A DNA stretch of 64,000 nt from Chaenocephalus aceratus (Eukaryota > Chordata > Actinopteri > Perciformes > Channichthyidae): assembly GCA_023974075.1 (NCBI GenBank), contig JAMFTG010000070.1, forward strand, positions 160,001 through 224,000, in the 5' to 3' direction. Both the position numbers and the translations under genes were made by a program. Below are positions 38,001 through 53,000 of the stretch, piece after piece; the first letter of the stretch is position 1, and the number at the start of each line of letters is the position of its first letter. The notes below the pieces were generated by a model. The model was given only the letters and a program-made list of their open reading frames with translations, had not been told where the DNA came from and did not search any database.

Positions 38001-41000
38001 TTTGAACTATTTTCTTAGCTTTTGAATATTTCTTTCAGATTTTGATCTTTAATCACATATCGACTATTATTCTCAGGTCTTGAGTTTCTGACTACTGTAT
38101 TTCTCATATTTCTGACTTTTTCTCATATTTGTTACTTTTTTCAAATGTATTCTCTGATTTGTTCTCATCTTCTTTTCATATTTTGACATTTTTCTTGAAT
38201 TAAGATTTTTTTCTTTAGTATGAGATTCCTAACCCTTTAAGAAATAGATTTTTTTTTTCAGATATTGACTTTTTTCTGAAAATTCAGACTTTTGTCATAT
38301 TTAGATTTTTCTCAGATTTGTACATTTTCTCATATTTCTTATTTTTTTCTCATGTCTTACTTTTTTCTAAGATTTAGATTTATTTTCCAGGTTACGGCCG
38401 TGTTACGGCTGCGCTGCGGCGTTTGCAAAGATCGCGGCCACTCTAGTCCAGAGGTCGCGTTAACCGAATATTTTCCGTCTATGACGGATTTCTTTTAACA
38501 ATGACGGAAAAATCTGAAAGCAGTCCGTCATTTTGACGGATTAGAACAAACTCGGAACAGCGCGTTCTCTCTCTCTTTATCACACAGCACAATGCCACAG
38601 ATGTCGCAAGTTTTGAGGGAGCGTGCAATTGGCATGCTGACAGCAGGAATGTCCACCAGAGCTGTTGCCCGTGAATTGAATGTTCTTTTCTCTACCATAA
38701 ACCGTCTCCAAAGGCGTTTCAGAGAATCTGGCAGTACATCCAACCGGCCTCGCAACCACAGACCACGTGTAACCACACCAGCCTAGGACCTCCACATCCA
38801 GCATGTTCACCTCCAAGATCGTCTGAGACCAGCCACTCGGACAGCTGCTGCAACAATCGGTTTGCATAACCAAATAATTTCTGCTGTCAGAAACCGTCTC
38901 AGGGAAGCTCATCTGCATGCTCGTCGTCCTCATCGCGGTCTCCACCTGACTCCGGTTCGTCGTCGTAACCGACTTGAGTGGGCAAATGCTCACATTCGAT
39001 GGTGTCTGGCACGTTGGAGAGGTGTTCTCTTCACGGATGAATCCCGGTTTTCACTGTTCAGGGCAGATGGCAGACGGCAGACGGCGTGTGTGGCGTCGTG
39101 TGGGTCAGCGGTTTTCTGATGTCAAAGTTGTGAATGGAGTGGCCCATGGTGGTGGTGGGGTTATGGTATGGGCAGGCGTATGTTATGGACGACGAACACA
39201 GGTGCATTTTATTGATGGCATTGTGAATGCACAGAGATACCGTGACGAGATCCTGAGGTTCCCAGTTCTTGCATGGCCAGCATACTCACCGGACATGTCA
39301 CCCATTGAGCATGTTTGGGATGCTCTGGATCGGCGTATACGACAGCGTGTTCCAGTTCCTGCCAATATCCAGCAACTTGGCACAGCCATTGAAGAGGAGT
39401 GGACCAACATTCCACAGGCCACAATCAACAACCTGATCAACTCTATGCGAAGGAGATGTGTTGCACTGCGTGAGGCAAATGGTGGTCACACCAGATACTG
39501 CCTGGTTTTCGGACCCCCCCAGACCCCCCCAATAAAGCAAAACTGCACGTTTCAGAGTGGCCTTCTATTATGGCCAGCCTAAGGCACACCTGTGCAATAA
39601 TCATGCTGTCTAATCAGCATCTTGATGTGCCACACCTGTGAGGGGATGGATTATCTCGGCAAAGGAGAAGTGCTCACTATCACAGATTCTTTCAGATTTG
39701 TGAACAATATTTGAGAGAAATGGTTATTTTGTGTATATAGAAAATGTTTTAGATCTTTGAGTTCATCTCATGAAAAATGGGAGCAAAAACAAAAGCGTTG
39801 CGTTTATAATTTTGTTCAGTGTAAGTACAGATCGCGTTCACACCGGAATAAGTTCCCTGATATGAGGGAAGATCACTTAAATGAATCCGCTGACGTCACT
39901 TCTTCTGCTTTGGGTTTACTGGCAGGCCGGAAACAACTTCACGGCGTATACTGCCACCAGAAGTCCCCGGAGGTGAGGACTGGCTCTTGCTGAAGCCTTC
40001 CGAGTAAATCGCCAGAAACCCGACACCTCCTCATCACTTTTTTGTGTTGCCATAAGTTATTCTCTCTCCGTTGGTGCCCGGGGCTAATGCTAATAATGCT
40101 AATGCTAATGCCAGCAAATACAATGGCGGCTTCACAAAGCTTTTCAGAGTTTTACGGGACGTGGTTTGCAATTCGCCCAGACAATCAGAACTTGGTACTT
40201 TTTTCTCCCCAGGCTAGCAGGCACTGAAAAGGGGGTAAAAGTTCTCATGAACTAAGTTCTCTTTTTGGTGTGAACGCAAAATTCCAGGCACTATCGGAAC
40301 TAAACGGGAAAAGTAAGGATAAAAGTACTCCGGTGTGAAAGCGCCTAATATACTTCTGCATTGTGAAGCAATAACAAGTAGTTTAAAGTTTGTGTAAGAG
40401 GGATAGTTACTTATTTGATTGTGTGCTTGCCTCTTTATGTAATCTGCTAGTCTACTGAATGTACCTGCACCCTCTCTTGCTTGTAACACTTTAGTGTGAC
40501 GAACTAAGGATTTCTGATCCATGTTCCTGTTGCAGGTGGTCGTTTCCACGGCGATCTCCGGCCCTCTGCATCTTCCTGAGAAATATCACATGGACATAGT
40601 GGGAGAAATCGCTCTGGGGTAAAGCATACATCATCAAACTTAAATTAAAGAATCAATTGATGCATCTTCTATTAAATGACTTGTGCCGCTCATATTTCCT
40701 GCAGATTGTGGTTTTTTTTCCGGATATTTTCACTTTTATTTTTAGATTATTACTTTTTTCTCAGAGAATTAGATTTTTTTTCTCATATATTGACTTTTTT
40801 CTCCGAATTCTAACTTTTTTCTCAGAATTCAGATTTCTGGCTTATTTCTAAGATTTTGCCTTTTTTTCAGAATTAGACTTTTTTCATTTTTCTCGGAATT
40901 CAGATTTTTCTCTCAGATTACATTATTACTTTTTTCTCAGATTTTGACTTTTAACTGAGAATTAGATTTGTTTTCAGAAATAGATGTCTTTGTTCTGCAG

Positions 41001-44000
41001 GTTCCCAGCCCCCATCCTCCCTAATGTGGGTCAGTGGGAGGAGATGCTGGGCACGGCCTTCTCTCTCGCTGTGGTCGGGTACGTCATTAATCTCGCCATG
41101 GGACGCACTCTGGCTGCAAAGCACGGATATGACGTGGACCCCAACCAGGTGGGAAAACTACTACTCATTAAATGAAATCAAACTTTATTAATGTAGCACT
41201 TTTCATACTCAAAAGATAACACAAAGTGCCTCACAAACAACAAATTACCCGTCTCCCAAAACTCCCCATTGCCAGGTAATAAATAACAACTAATCAATGA
41301 TCACGTGATCGATAAACACACTTAAAACCGAAGATAAATCAACAAACATAAGAATACAAAAATAAGAATAATAAAATAATAATTAAAAATGAGAATAAAA
41401 AAATAATAATTAAAGAATATCTTTTTTTTTTTTATAAAACAAGAATACAAAATTATTTAAATAAGAATAAAACAATAATTTAGAATAAGAATAAAACAAC
41501 AATTTTAAATAAGAATAACAACGTAATTAAAAATAGTAAAATAAGAATAAAATACAAATAAAAAAATAAGAATAAAAAACGATATAAAATAAGAATATAA
41601 AAATATAATACAATTATAATGATTTTTTTTTTTTTAATAAAAACAATTCGATTAAAAGCCATCTATCTCTCTAAACCCCAAAGCTACAAGTTCCATATGT
41701 TTATTTTAATCTTTGTGAACACATCTTGCGTGTTGTTGAGCAGGAGATGCTGGCTCTGGGCTGCAGTAACTTCCTGGGCTCCTTCTTTAAGATCCATGTG
41801 ATCTGCTGCGCTCTCTCCGTGACGCTGGCTGTGGACAGCGCAGGGGGGACATCTCAGGTGATTCGTATAATACATACATATATGTACAATGTGTATATGG
41901 TCAATTACAGACTTATTATTGGTCTTGCATGCAGAATAATGCTTATTTTTCAAGCGATACAAATGACTGTTGAGCTAAATATACACACTTTGTTTGGTCT
42001 GCAGAGTGTATGGAACTAGAGTCATAACTACATGTGAACATGTCTTTATATGCTGAGAGCTACTAAAATACTGCATGTTAAAGTCTGGTGACTTCGAAAC
42101 TAGTAACTTTGTAATCAAAGCACTAAATTGTGCTTTAATTTCCACTTTCCACATATCTGTCGACATATAATTAGATAAGTTGGATTTCAGGTTACTGTTA
42201 GGTGTATCATTGGTTGTTAATGTTTCTTTTTACATAGATTTTAATCTGCATTTCTGCAATTTGTCTTATTTAATTTGAATCATAACTGTTTGTGAATAAA
42301 CCTAGCTTGAGGTCATGTATCGTGTGTATTTCCTGACATGCACTATAAGACCATAACAGCTGCTAACCTCTGCTCCTGCGTGTCTCCTCTCTCAGTTTGC
42401 CAGTCTGTGCGTGATGCTGGTTGTCATGGTGACCATGCTCTCACTGGGAGCCTTCCTGAAGCCCCTTCCCAAGGTAAGAGCACAGAGGAGCAAGACATGT
42501 TGTAGATTGTTGCTTTTATTATAGAGATGTATTTATTAGGATAAACCCCCTTGAGATGCCTGGTTTATCAAGGGGGTCCCGACAAAAGCAACGTCTCACA
42601 GACATGCGTGAACAAAATAACAGAAAGCAAAGCATGTAAACGTACAGTCTGTTAAATAAATGCATGAAGTAATGGGGCGAAGCCTGCGAGCTAGTTCAGG
42701 CGGTCAACTCGAGCACATTAAAGTGGACCTATCATGCTATATTTGAATAATATAGTGTAGGACCATACCTATATGAGGCATATTTATACTTTTTATTTTT
42801 CAAAATACCAAACAGATCATGCATTTTAGCCATTCCTCATTTCGCTCAATTTAACACTGTCTTTGCATGATGGGCTGATTCTGTGAGAACAGCACCATCT
42901 ACAGGCCTGGCATGTGTACTACAGCGTCTCCAGCGCTTTCGAACGGCAGTCCGTGGCTGTCTCCTCCTGATTGGTGGAGTCGGCCCAATAGCCGTAGCGC
43001 CACTTCTGTGACGTCATAGCAGTGTTCAAATCTGGATCAGTCTGTATCAGATCCGTTGCAGCCCCTTTTTTAGAGATTTGGGTACGGAGGAAAAGAGAGA
43101 GGGTTGTGTTTTCTGACACTTGGTGAGTTCCCATATTCATGTATACAAGACGTACAAAAGTGCATTTTGCATGATAAGTCCCCTTTAACACGTGACACGT
43201 CTCTCTTACAACCAACCAAACACAATCTCCTTAACTTGCCGCTCTATTTAAGCTGCCAGCTCTCCTGCCTCTGCCTCGCTATGCTGCAGCGCTGTCACAT
43301 TGCTGATGCGTTCACGTGCTGTTTGCCTGCCCCACCACCACCCCAGCTCCCACCTGTAGGCTCGGGGGATAGTTACAGTATCTAATCATCACTCAATATG
43401 TAAATCTGTGGAGTGATGAGGCCCGAGCCTCGACGCCAAACTCAACTATATGCTGCTCTAATAAACATATTAAGAACACGTGAGATGTCTGACTGAAATA
43501 CAACAATCAGTTTGACAGACAGTAGTGTCTAATAGCTCAGTTTCATCAATAGCAAGAGCAGAGCAGCTGGAAGTGAGATGATAATGCTTAAACATGATGT
43601 ATTGCTTTTAAATTGTCTTACTTGTACTTGTTTTATGGTGTGTGAGCTGAGGTGTGTGAATTTTGTTTGTTTATTTGACAGTACAGCACTTTGGTCTGGA
43701 GGTTTTAAAGTGCTTTATAAATACAGCTGTATTGTATTGTATTGTGTAACTGACAGATGACATGGATACATAAGATACAGCAGCATGATAATAGAACTGT
43801 ACACTAACAGTGCAGTAACGAGAGCAATTAAATAACTACTAGAAACATAGACGGTCAAATAATGAATGTAAAAAACTGTACAGTGACGAGCAGTATTGAA
43901 TAGTGCAAAACAACGTAGTGGCAATTGCACGTTATCATAGGAACATTATTAATAATATTGCACATGTTAAATAGAAGAGTGTTTTGTAATGATGGTAAAG

Positions 44001-47000
44001 GTAAGATGAATGCATGCATGCTGACAGGTGTAATGTTTGTTTCTCAGTCGGTGCTCGGAGCTCTAATAGCAGTGAACCTGAAGAACACTCTGCTGCAGCT
44101 TTCTGATCCGTACTACCTATGGAAGAAGAGCAGACTGGACTGTGTGAGTGAAAGCCTCAGATGCAATACATTCAAGATTCAAGGCTTGTATTGTCATGTG
44201 TGCATAGCTACAGTACAGTGTAGATATGACGATGACATTCTTAGGTCACAGGCTCCTCCCACAGTGCAACACAGTAACACCGATACAATAGTGCAAGTAA
44301 ATACAATAAAATAGAATATGATAGAAATTGTGCAGAATAGTCTATATCAGGGGTGTCAAACTCAATTTCATCACGGGCCACATCAGCATTATGGTTGCAC
44401 TCAAAGGGCCGGTTGTAACTTTAAGACTATATACAAAGACATATATAAATATTTAATATATATAAAATATTATATTACATTATTGCCTCTGCATTGGATT
44501 ATTATCGGATAGGGTAATAACTTCATCATTAACTACGTCTGAAAGCAGAAGTCTATAGGGCAAATAATTGTAAGTCTCTTCAGTGAGAATGTCACAAAAT
44601 AATTTAAAAAGAAAAGCCACATCATGAAGAAAGAAAGTCAAAGAAAAAAAGTGACATTTTGAAAAAAAAATGAAAATTCTGAGAAAAAAGTCAAATTTCA
44701 GATGCATTGTGGGACATGTAGTTTATGGGCAACGTGCTTCTGTACATCACCATGTAACCGTATAATAAACATATTATATTCTTTCAGAGCTGTTGTGGCC
44801 GCATAACATGAAGTCACGGGCCGGATCTGGCCCCCGGGCCTCGAGTTTGACACCCCTGCTCTATATGCAGTGATTGGAATATTGATAGTTGCAAACAGTC
44901 TTAAGGCCTGTGGGATGACACTGCATAATATTGCAGCACGATAAGATTACCCATATGTTATTTTAATTTGTATTATTCTTTCTCCTGCAGTGTGTGTGGG
45001 TCGTGTCCTTCTTGGCAACCTTTTTCCTCAGCCTGCCGTACGGAGTGGCTGTCGGGGTGGGCTTCTCCATCCTGGTGGTCATATTCAAGACACAGTTGTG
45101 AGTAAACTCCATGCAATAAAGGATGATGTGCAGCGGGGCGGTCTTTATGGGGAAAAGAAGACCCGACTCTGCACTTTATCCCACTTATTACACGGCCAGA
45201 TACTAAACCAGCTAATGAGTCGACTCCCAATATTCATTTAAGTTATTTTAATGACTAAAAAATGTTCCTATTTCTTCCGCCATGAAACAAAAATTCCGTT
45301 CCACGGCACACCAACGGCTGGAACTGCGACAACAACAACTTTACGGCAGCACTGTCCAACTCTGTTTCTGATCCACAAGTCCTTAAACTCTTACTTCCTG
45401 TCTGTAGCCCACACCGTGTTCCTGTTAGTGTTCACTTCCTGTCTGTAGCCCATTCCGTGTTCCTGTTAGTGTTTACTTCCTGTCTGTAGCCCATACCGTG
45501 TCCCTGTTAGTGTTTACTTCCTGTCTGTAGCCCACACCGTGTTCCTGTTAGTGTTCACTTCCTGTCTGTAGCCCACACCGTGTTCCTGTTAGTGTTCACT
45601 TCCTGTCTGTAGCCATACCATGTTCCTGTTAGTGTTCACTTCCTGTCTGTAGCCCATACAGTGTTCCTGTTAGTGTTCACTTCCTGTCTGTAGCCCACAC
45701 CGTGTTCCTAGTGTTTACTTCCTGTCTGTAACCCACACCGTGTTCCTGTTAGTATTTACTTCCTGTCTGTAGCCCACACCGTGTTCCTGTTAGTGTTCAC
45801 TTCCTGTCTATAGCCCACACCGTGTTCCTGTTAGTATTTACTTCCTGTCTGTAGCCCACACCGTGTTCCTGTTAGTGTTCACTTCCTGTCTGTAGCCCAT
45901 ACCGTGTTCCTAGTGTTTACTTCCTGTCTGTAGCCCACACCGTGTTCCTGTTAGTGTTTACTTCCTGTCTGTAGCCCACACCGTGTCCCTGTTAGTGTTT
46001 ACTTCCTGTCTGTAGCCCACACCGTGTCCCTGTTAGTGTTTACTTCCTGTCTGGAGCCCATACCGTGTTCCTGTTAGTGTTTACTTCCTGTCTGGAGCCC
46101 ATACCTTGTCCCTGTTAGTGTTCACTTCCTGTCTGTAGCCCATACCGTGTTCCTGTTAGTGTTCACTTCCTGTCTGTAGCCCGTACCGTGTTCCTGTTAG
46201 TGTTCACTTCCTGTTAGTGTTCACTTCCTGTCTGTAGCCCACACCTTGTCCCTGTTAGTGTTTACTTCCTGTCTGTAGCCCACACCGTGTCCCTGTTAGT
46301 GTTCACTTCCTGTCTGTAGCCCACACCGTGTCCCTTAGTTTACTTCCTGTCTGGAGCCCCATACCGTGTTCCTGTTAGTGTTTACTTCCTGTCTGTAGCC
46401 CACACCGTGTTCCTAGTGTTTACTTCCTGTCTGTAACCCACACCGTGTCCCTGTTAGTGTTCTTCCTGTCTGTAGCCCATACCGTGTTCCTAGTGTTCAC
46501 TTCCTGTCTGTAGCCCATACGTGTTTCCTGTTAGTGTTCACTTCCTGTCTGCCTTCTTCTGGTGATATATCTGACGTCCAGCGTCCGTTTTCCCCTATTT
46601 TCCCCTTGATCCTCCTTAGCGACGGTCATTATAGTCCTTGACAACGGTGTTTTTCTCCTAATGGAAATGTTTTGTGCCATTGTAGTGGTTTGCTCCTGTC
46701 TGACACCGTATTTTTAAACAAAATGAAAAGCAAGTAGAGTGATATTAATGTGTTTTTGTATTTAAATGTTGTTTCTCACAGTCGTAACGGTTCTGCAGTC
46801 GCTCAGATTATGGATACAGACATCTACAAAAACCCTAAAGTGTACAGTAAGGTATGAGAACTGAATATCTTCTGTTGCTGCAAAGAGTCTCGGAGGAATT
46901 GTGTTGAATCTTTTTTGCAATATCTCCACAGGTCATTACAATAACAGGTGTGAAAATAGTGAATTGTTGCTCCCCACTCTACTTTGCAAATGCCGAAATG

Positions 47001-50000
47001 TTTCGTCAGAGGGTCGTTAAAAAGGTACGTTAAACACTTCCACCTTTTTTCTGTCACTCTTTGTGAGTATTTTGTGCAGTTTTTTTAAGTTTATTTTTGT
47101 TTTCAGACCGGACTGGATCCTGGAAAACTGATCCTGGCCAGGAGGAAGTTCTTGGAGAAAGAGGAGAAGGGGAAAGAGAAAGAGGAGAGGAAGGAGGCGA
47201 GGAAGGAGGCGAGGAGGAGGAAATCCAGCACTCTGGTGACCGTGAAGTCTCAGGTGGGATCACGTTTATAAAATAATTAAAATAATAATAACTCTATTTA
47301 TTTGTACTGCACACTTCATACACAGCTCAAAGTGCTTTCACAATTTGACACAGAAAAAATAAATAAAACTTAAAACATAATTCAAGTCAGAGGTTAACAC
47401 ATTCATGCAGTATCTGTACATGATTAATACATGAAGGAAAGAAATAAATACAATATAATAACTAAAAGTAAACAATTCGTAATAGTAGAACAAAAGTAAT
47501 GCACAATTAATAAATACAGAAAAATGAAAGAAAGATATATACTTATAACATACATAGATATAATATAATAAGGCTGTTGAGGACCTTGCACACGGACAAT
47601 AGACCACAGACCAAGTTTTATATATTATTTTATTCTCCGTGACCTTCCTCTCTCCTCTGAACGCAGGTCATCTCTCAGCTGGAGATGCAGGATGACTTCG
47701 ATACGAGCAGCCGAAACACCAGCTACGTCAACTTCCACTCTGGTGACGCCAATGTGGGGGAGCAGGATCCCCCCCCACCCACCCTGGAGCTCAAGCCCAC
47801 CCCCTTCCACACACTGATCCTGGACCTGCCAGGCGTCTGCTTCATGGACCTGACGGGCATCAACACGCTGATCAAGGTTAGAAACGTTTACAATGAAAAA
47901 TAATTGGGAAAACATCAAAGATTCAATGGTTTTATTGTCAAATGCACATTTACTCAAGTAGAAGTACAGATACTCGTGTTTAAAAATACTCTGGTGAAAG
48001 TAGAAGTACTGACTAAACTTCTTTACTCAAGTCAAAGTAAAGAGGCTTTGAAGTGTACTTCAGTAAAAAGTACCCATAACTAGCAGCTGCTTTAAAGAGT
48101 ACCTGACCTCCCTTTATATCAATAGAACAATAATGTCATTGTTAGCTAATGAATGTTTCCATGGTGACCAACGGCAACATGACAACGTTTCCATTGGTCC
48201 CTCTTCTTTAGAGAAGACCAGGAAGTGATGGAGACACGGATCGTGTTCCAACCAATAGGCACGCACTGACTCTAAAGAATAATGATCACGCACCAACACA
48301 CATTCAGACTAAAGGAACCAGCTGTTTGGAAATGAGAGAAGTAGAAAGTACAGGTATTTGAGTTCAACATGTGAGAAGTAGAAAGTACAGGTATTTGAGT
48401 TCAACATGTAAGAAGTAGAAAGTACAGGTATTTGGGTTCAACATGTAAGAAGTACAAAGTACAGGTATTTGAGTTCAACATGTAAGAAGTAGAAAGTACA
48501 GGTATTTGTGTTCAACATGTAAGAAGTACAAAGTACAGGTATTTGAGTTCAACATGTAAGAAGTAGAAAGTACAGGTATTGTGTTCAACATGTAAGAAGT
48601 AGAAAGTACAGGTATTTGTGTTCAACATGTAAGAAGTACAAAGTACAGGTATTTGAGTTCAACATGTAAGAAGTAGAAAGTACAGGTATTTGAGTTCAAC
48701 ATGTAAGAAGTAGAAAGTACAGGTATTTGAGTTCAACATGTAAGAAGTAGAAAGTACAGGTATTTGGGTTCAACATGTAAGAAGTAGAAAGTACAGGTAT
48801 TTGTGTTCAACATGTAAGAAGTAGAAAGTTCAGGTATTTGAGTTCAACATGTAAGAAGTAGAAAGTACAGGTATTTGTGTTCAACATGTAAGAAGTAGAA
48901 AGTGCAGGTATTTGTGTTCAACATATGAGAAGTAGAAAGTACAGGTATTTGAGTTCAACATGTAAGAAGTAGAAAGTACAGGTATTTGAGTTCAACATGT
49001 GAGAAGTAGAAAGTACAGGTATTTGAGTTCAACATGTAAGAAGTAGAAAGTACAGGTATTTGAGTTCAACATGTGAGAAGTAGAAAGTACAGGTATTTGA
49101 GTTCAACATGTAAGAAGTAGAAAGTACAGGTATTTGGGTTAAACATGTGAGAAGTAGAAAGTACAGGTATTTGAGTTCAACATGTAAGAAGTAGAAAGTA
49201 CAGGTATTTGAGTTCAACATGTTAGAAGTAAAAGTACAGGTATTTGAGTTCAACATGTAAGAAGTAGAAAGTACAGGTATTTGTGTTCAACATGTAAGAA
49301 GTACAAAGTACAGGTATTTGAGTTCAACATGTAAGAAGTAGAAAGTACAGGTATTTGAGTTCAACATGTAAGAAGTAGAAAGTACAGGTATTTGTGTTCA
49401 ACATGTAAGAAGTAGAAAGTACAGGTATTTGAGTTCAACATGTAAGAAGTAGAAAGTACAGGTATTTGAGTTCAACATGTAAGAAGTAAAAGTACAGGTA
49501 TTTGTGTTCAACATGTGAGAAGTAGAAAGTACAGGTATTTGTGTTCAACATGTAAGAAGTAGAAAGTACAGGTATTTGAGTTCAACATGTGAGAAGTAGA
49601 AAGTACAGGTATTTGAGTTCAACATGTAAGAAGTAGAAAGTACAGGTATTTGTGTTCAACATGTAAGAAGTAGAAAGTACAGGTATTTGAGTTCAACATG
49701 TAAGAAGAGAAAGTACAGGTATTTGAGTTCAACATGTGAGAAGTAGAAAGTACAGGTTTTTGGGTTCAACATGTAAGAAGTAGAAAGTACAGGTTTGAGT
49801 TCAACATGTAAGAAGTAGAAAGTACAGGTATTTGGGTTCAACATGTGAGAAGTAGAAAGTACAGGTATTTGAGTTCAACATGTAAGAAGTAGAAGGTACA
49901 GGTATTTGAGTTCAACATGTAAGAAGTAGAAAGTACAGGTATTTGAGTTCAACATGTAAGAAGTAGAAGGTACAGGTATTTGAGTTCAACATGTAAGAAG

Positions 50001-53000
50001 TAGAAAGTACAGGTATTTGAGTTCAACATGTAAGAAGTAGAAAGTACAGGTATTTGAGTTCAACATGTAAGAAGTAGAAAGTACCGGTATTTGGGTTCAA
50101 CATGTGAGAAGTAGAAAGTACCGGTATTTGAGTTCAACATGTAAGAAGTAGAAAGTACAGGTATTTGTGTTCAACATGTGAGAAGTAGAAAGTACCGGTA
50201 TTTGGGTTCAACATGTGAGAAGTAGAAAGTACCGGTATTTGAGTTCAACATGTAAGAAGTAGAAAGTACAGGTATTTGTGTTCAACATGTGAGAAGTAGA
50301 AAGTACAGGTATTTGAGTTCAACATGTAGTAAAAGTAAAAAGTAAAAAGTCGTCAGAAAAATAAGTAGTGGAGTAAAGTACTGATACCAGAACAATGTAC
50401 CTAAACAAAGTATGTGTACTCCACTACTTCCCACCCCTGCACACAAGCTACAGTGTAGAAATGGCAATGACATTCTTCTGACCTGAGCTCCTCCAACAAT
50501 GCAACTTATATAATAAAATACAAAAATAGTGCAAGAAGACTTGTAAATAGAATATGATAAGTACAAGAACAGAATATGAAATGAAATAATGTACATTAAG
50601 ACAATTAAATACGGTTGATTAATTGATTGCTATTTTCTAATTATTAATATCTACGCTGAAATGACTGTGATTTCTTTCAATATGTTGTTCGCCCATATTA
50701 CACCTTTATATATTTTTAGGTGTGAGTGTAAGAAAGTTCTATTCCAACGCTCTCCTTGCCCTCACAGATGAACTCCAGCTACACGGCGCTGGGCATTAGA
50801 CTGTACCTGGCTAACGTTCAAGGTAAGATCTGGTCTCTTCTACATCAACATGTGTCCCCTCTTCTTCATGTCTCTTCTACATCAACATGTGTCCCCTCTT
50901 CTTCATGTCTCTTCTACATCAACATGTGTCCCCTCTTCTTCATGTCTCTTCTACATCAACATGTGTCCCCTCTTCTTCATGTCTCTTCTACATCAACATG
51001 TGTCCCCTCTTCTTCATGTCTCTTCTACATCAACATGTGTCCCCTCTTCTTCATGTCTCTTCTACATCAACATGTGTCCCCTCTTCTCCATGTCTCTTCT
51101 ACATCAACATGTGTCCCCTCTTCTTCATGTCTCTTCTACATCAACATGTGTCCCCTCTTCTCCATGTCTCTTCTACATCAACATGTGTCCCCTCTTCTTC
51201 ATGTCTCTTCTACATCAACACGTGTCCCCTCTTCTTCATGTCTCTTCTACATCAACATGTGTCCTCTCTTCTCCATGTCTCTTCTACATCAACATGTGTC
51301 CCCTCTTCTTCATGTCTCTTCTACATCAACATGTGTCCCCTCTTCTTCATGTCTCTTCTACATCAACATGTGTCCCCTCTTCTTCATGTCTCTTCTACAT
51401 CAACATGTGTCCCCTCTTCTTCATGTCTCTTCTACATCAACATGTGTCCCCTCTTCTTCATGTCTCTTCTACATCAACATGTGTCCCCTCTTCTCCATGT
51501 CTCTTCTACATCAACATGTGTCCCCTCTTCTTCATGTCTCTTCTACATCAACATGTGTCCCCTCTTCTCCATGTCTCTTCTACATCAACATGTGTCCCCT
51601 CTTCTTCATGTCTCTTCTACATCAACACGTGTCCCCTCTTCTTCATGTCTCTTCTACATCAACATGTGTCTCTCTTCTCCATGTCTCTTCTACATCAACA
51701 TGTGCCCCTCTTCTTCATGTCTCTTCTACATCAACATGTGTCCCCTCTTCTTCACGTCTCTTCCACATCAACATGTGTCCCCTCTTCTTCATGTCTCTTC
51801 CACATCAACATGTGTCCCCTCTTCTTCATGTCTCTTCCACATCAACATGTGTCCCCTCTTCTTCATGTCTCTTCTTCATCAACATGTGTCCCCTCTTCTT
51901 CATGTCTCTTCCACATCAACATGTGTCCCCTCTTCTTCATGTCTCTTCTTCATCAACATGTGTCCCCTCTTCTTCATGTCTCTTCCACATCAACATGTGT
52001 CCCCTCTTCTTCATGTCTCTTCCACATCAACATGTGTCCCCTCTTCTTCATGTCTCTTCTACATCAACATGTGTCCCCTCTTCTCCATGTCTCTTCCACA
52101 TCAACATGTGTCCCCTCTTCTTCATGTCTCTTCTTCATCAACATGTGTCCCCTCTTCTTCATGTCTCTTCCACATCATCATGTGTCCCCTCTTCTTCATG
52201 TCTCTTCTTCATCAACATGTGTCCCCTCTTCCTCATGTCTCTTCTACATCAACATGTGTCCCCTCTTCTTCATGTCTCTTCTACATCAACATATGTCCCC
52301 TCTTCTCCATGTCTCTTCTACATCAACATGTGTCCCCTCTTCTTCATGTCTCTTCTACATTAACATGTGTCCCCTCTTCTTCATGTCTCTTCTACATCAA
52401 CATGTGTCCCCTCTTCTTCATGTCTCTTCTACATCAACATGTGTCCCCTCTTCTTCATGTCTCTTCTACATCAACATGTGTCCCCTCTTCTTCATGTCTC
52501 TTCTACATCAACATGTGTCCCCTCTTCTTCATGTCTCTTCTACATCAACATGTGTCCCCTCTTCTTCATGTCTCTTCTACATCAACATGTGTCCCCTGTT
52601 CTTCATGTCTCTTCTACATCAACATGTGTCCCCTCTTCTCCATGTCTATTCTACATCAACATGTGTCCCCTCTTCTTCGTGTCTCTTCTACATCAACATG
52701 TGTCCCCTGTTCTTCATGTCTCTTCTACATCAACATGTGTCCCCTCTTCTCCATGTCTATTCTACATCAACATGTGTCCCCTGTTCTTCATGTCTCTTCT
52801 ACATCAACATGTGTCCCCTCTTCTCCATGTCTATTCTACATCAACATGTGTCCCCTCTTCTTCATGTCTCTTCTACATCAACATGTGTCCCCTCTTCTCC
52901 ATGTCTCTTCTACATCAACATGTGTCCCCTCTTCTTCATGTCTCTTCTACATCAACATGTGTCCCCTCTTCTTCATGTCTCTTCTACATCAACATGTGTC

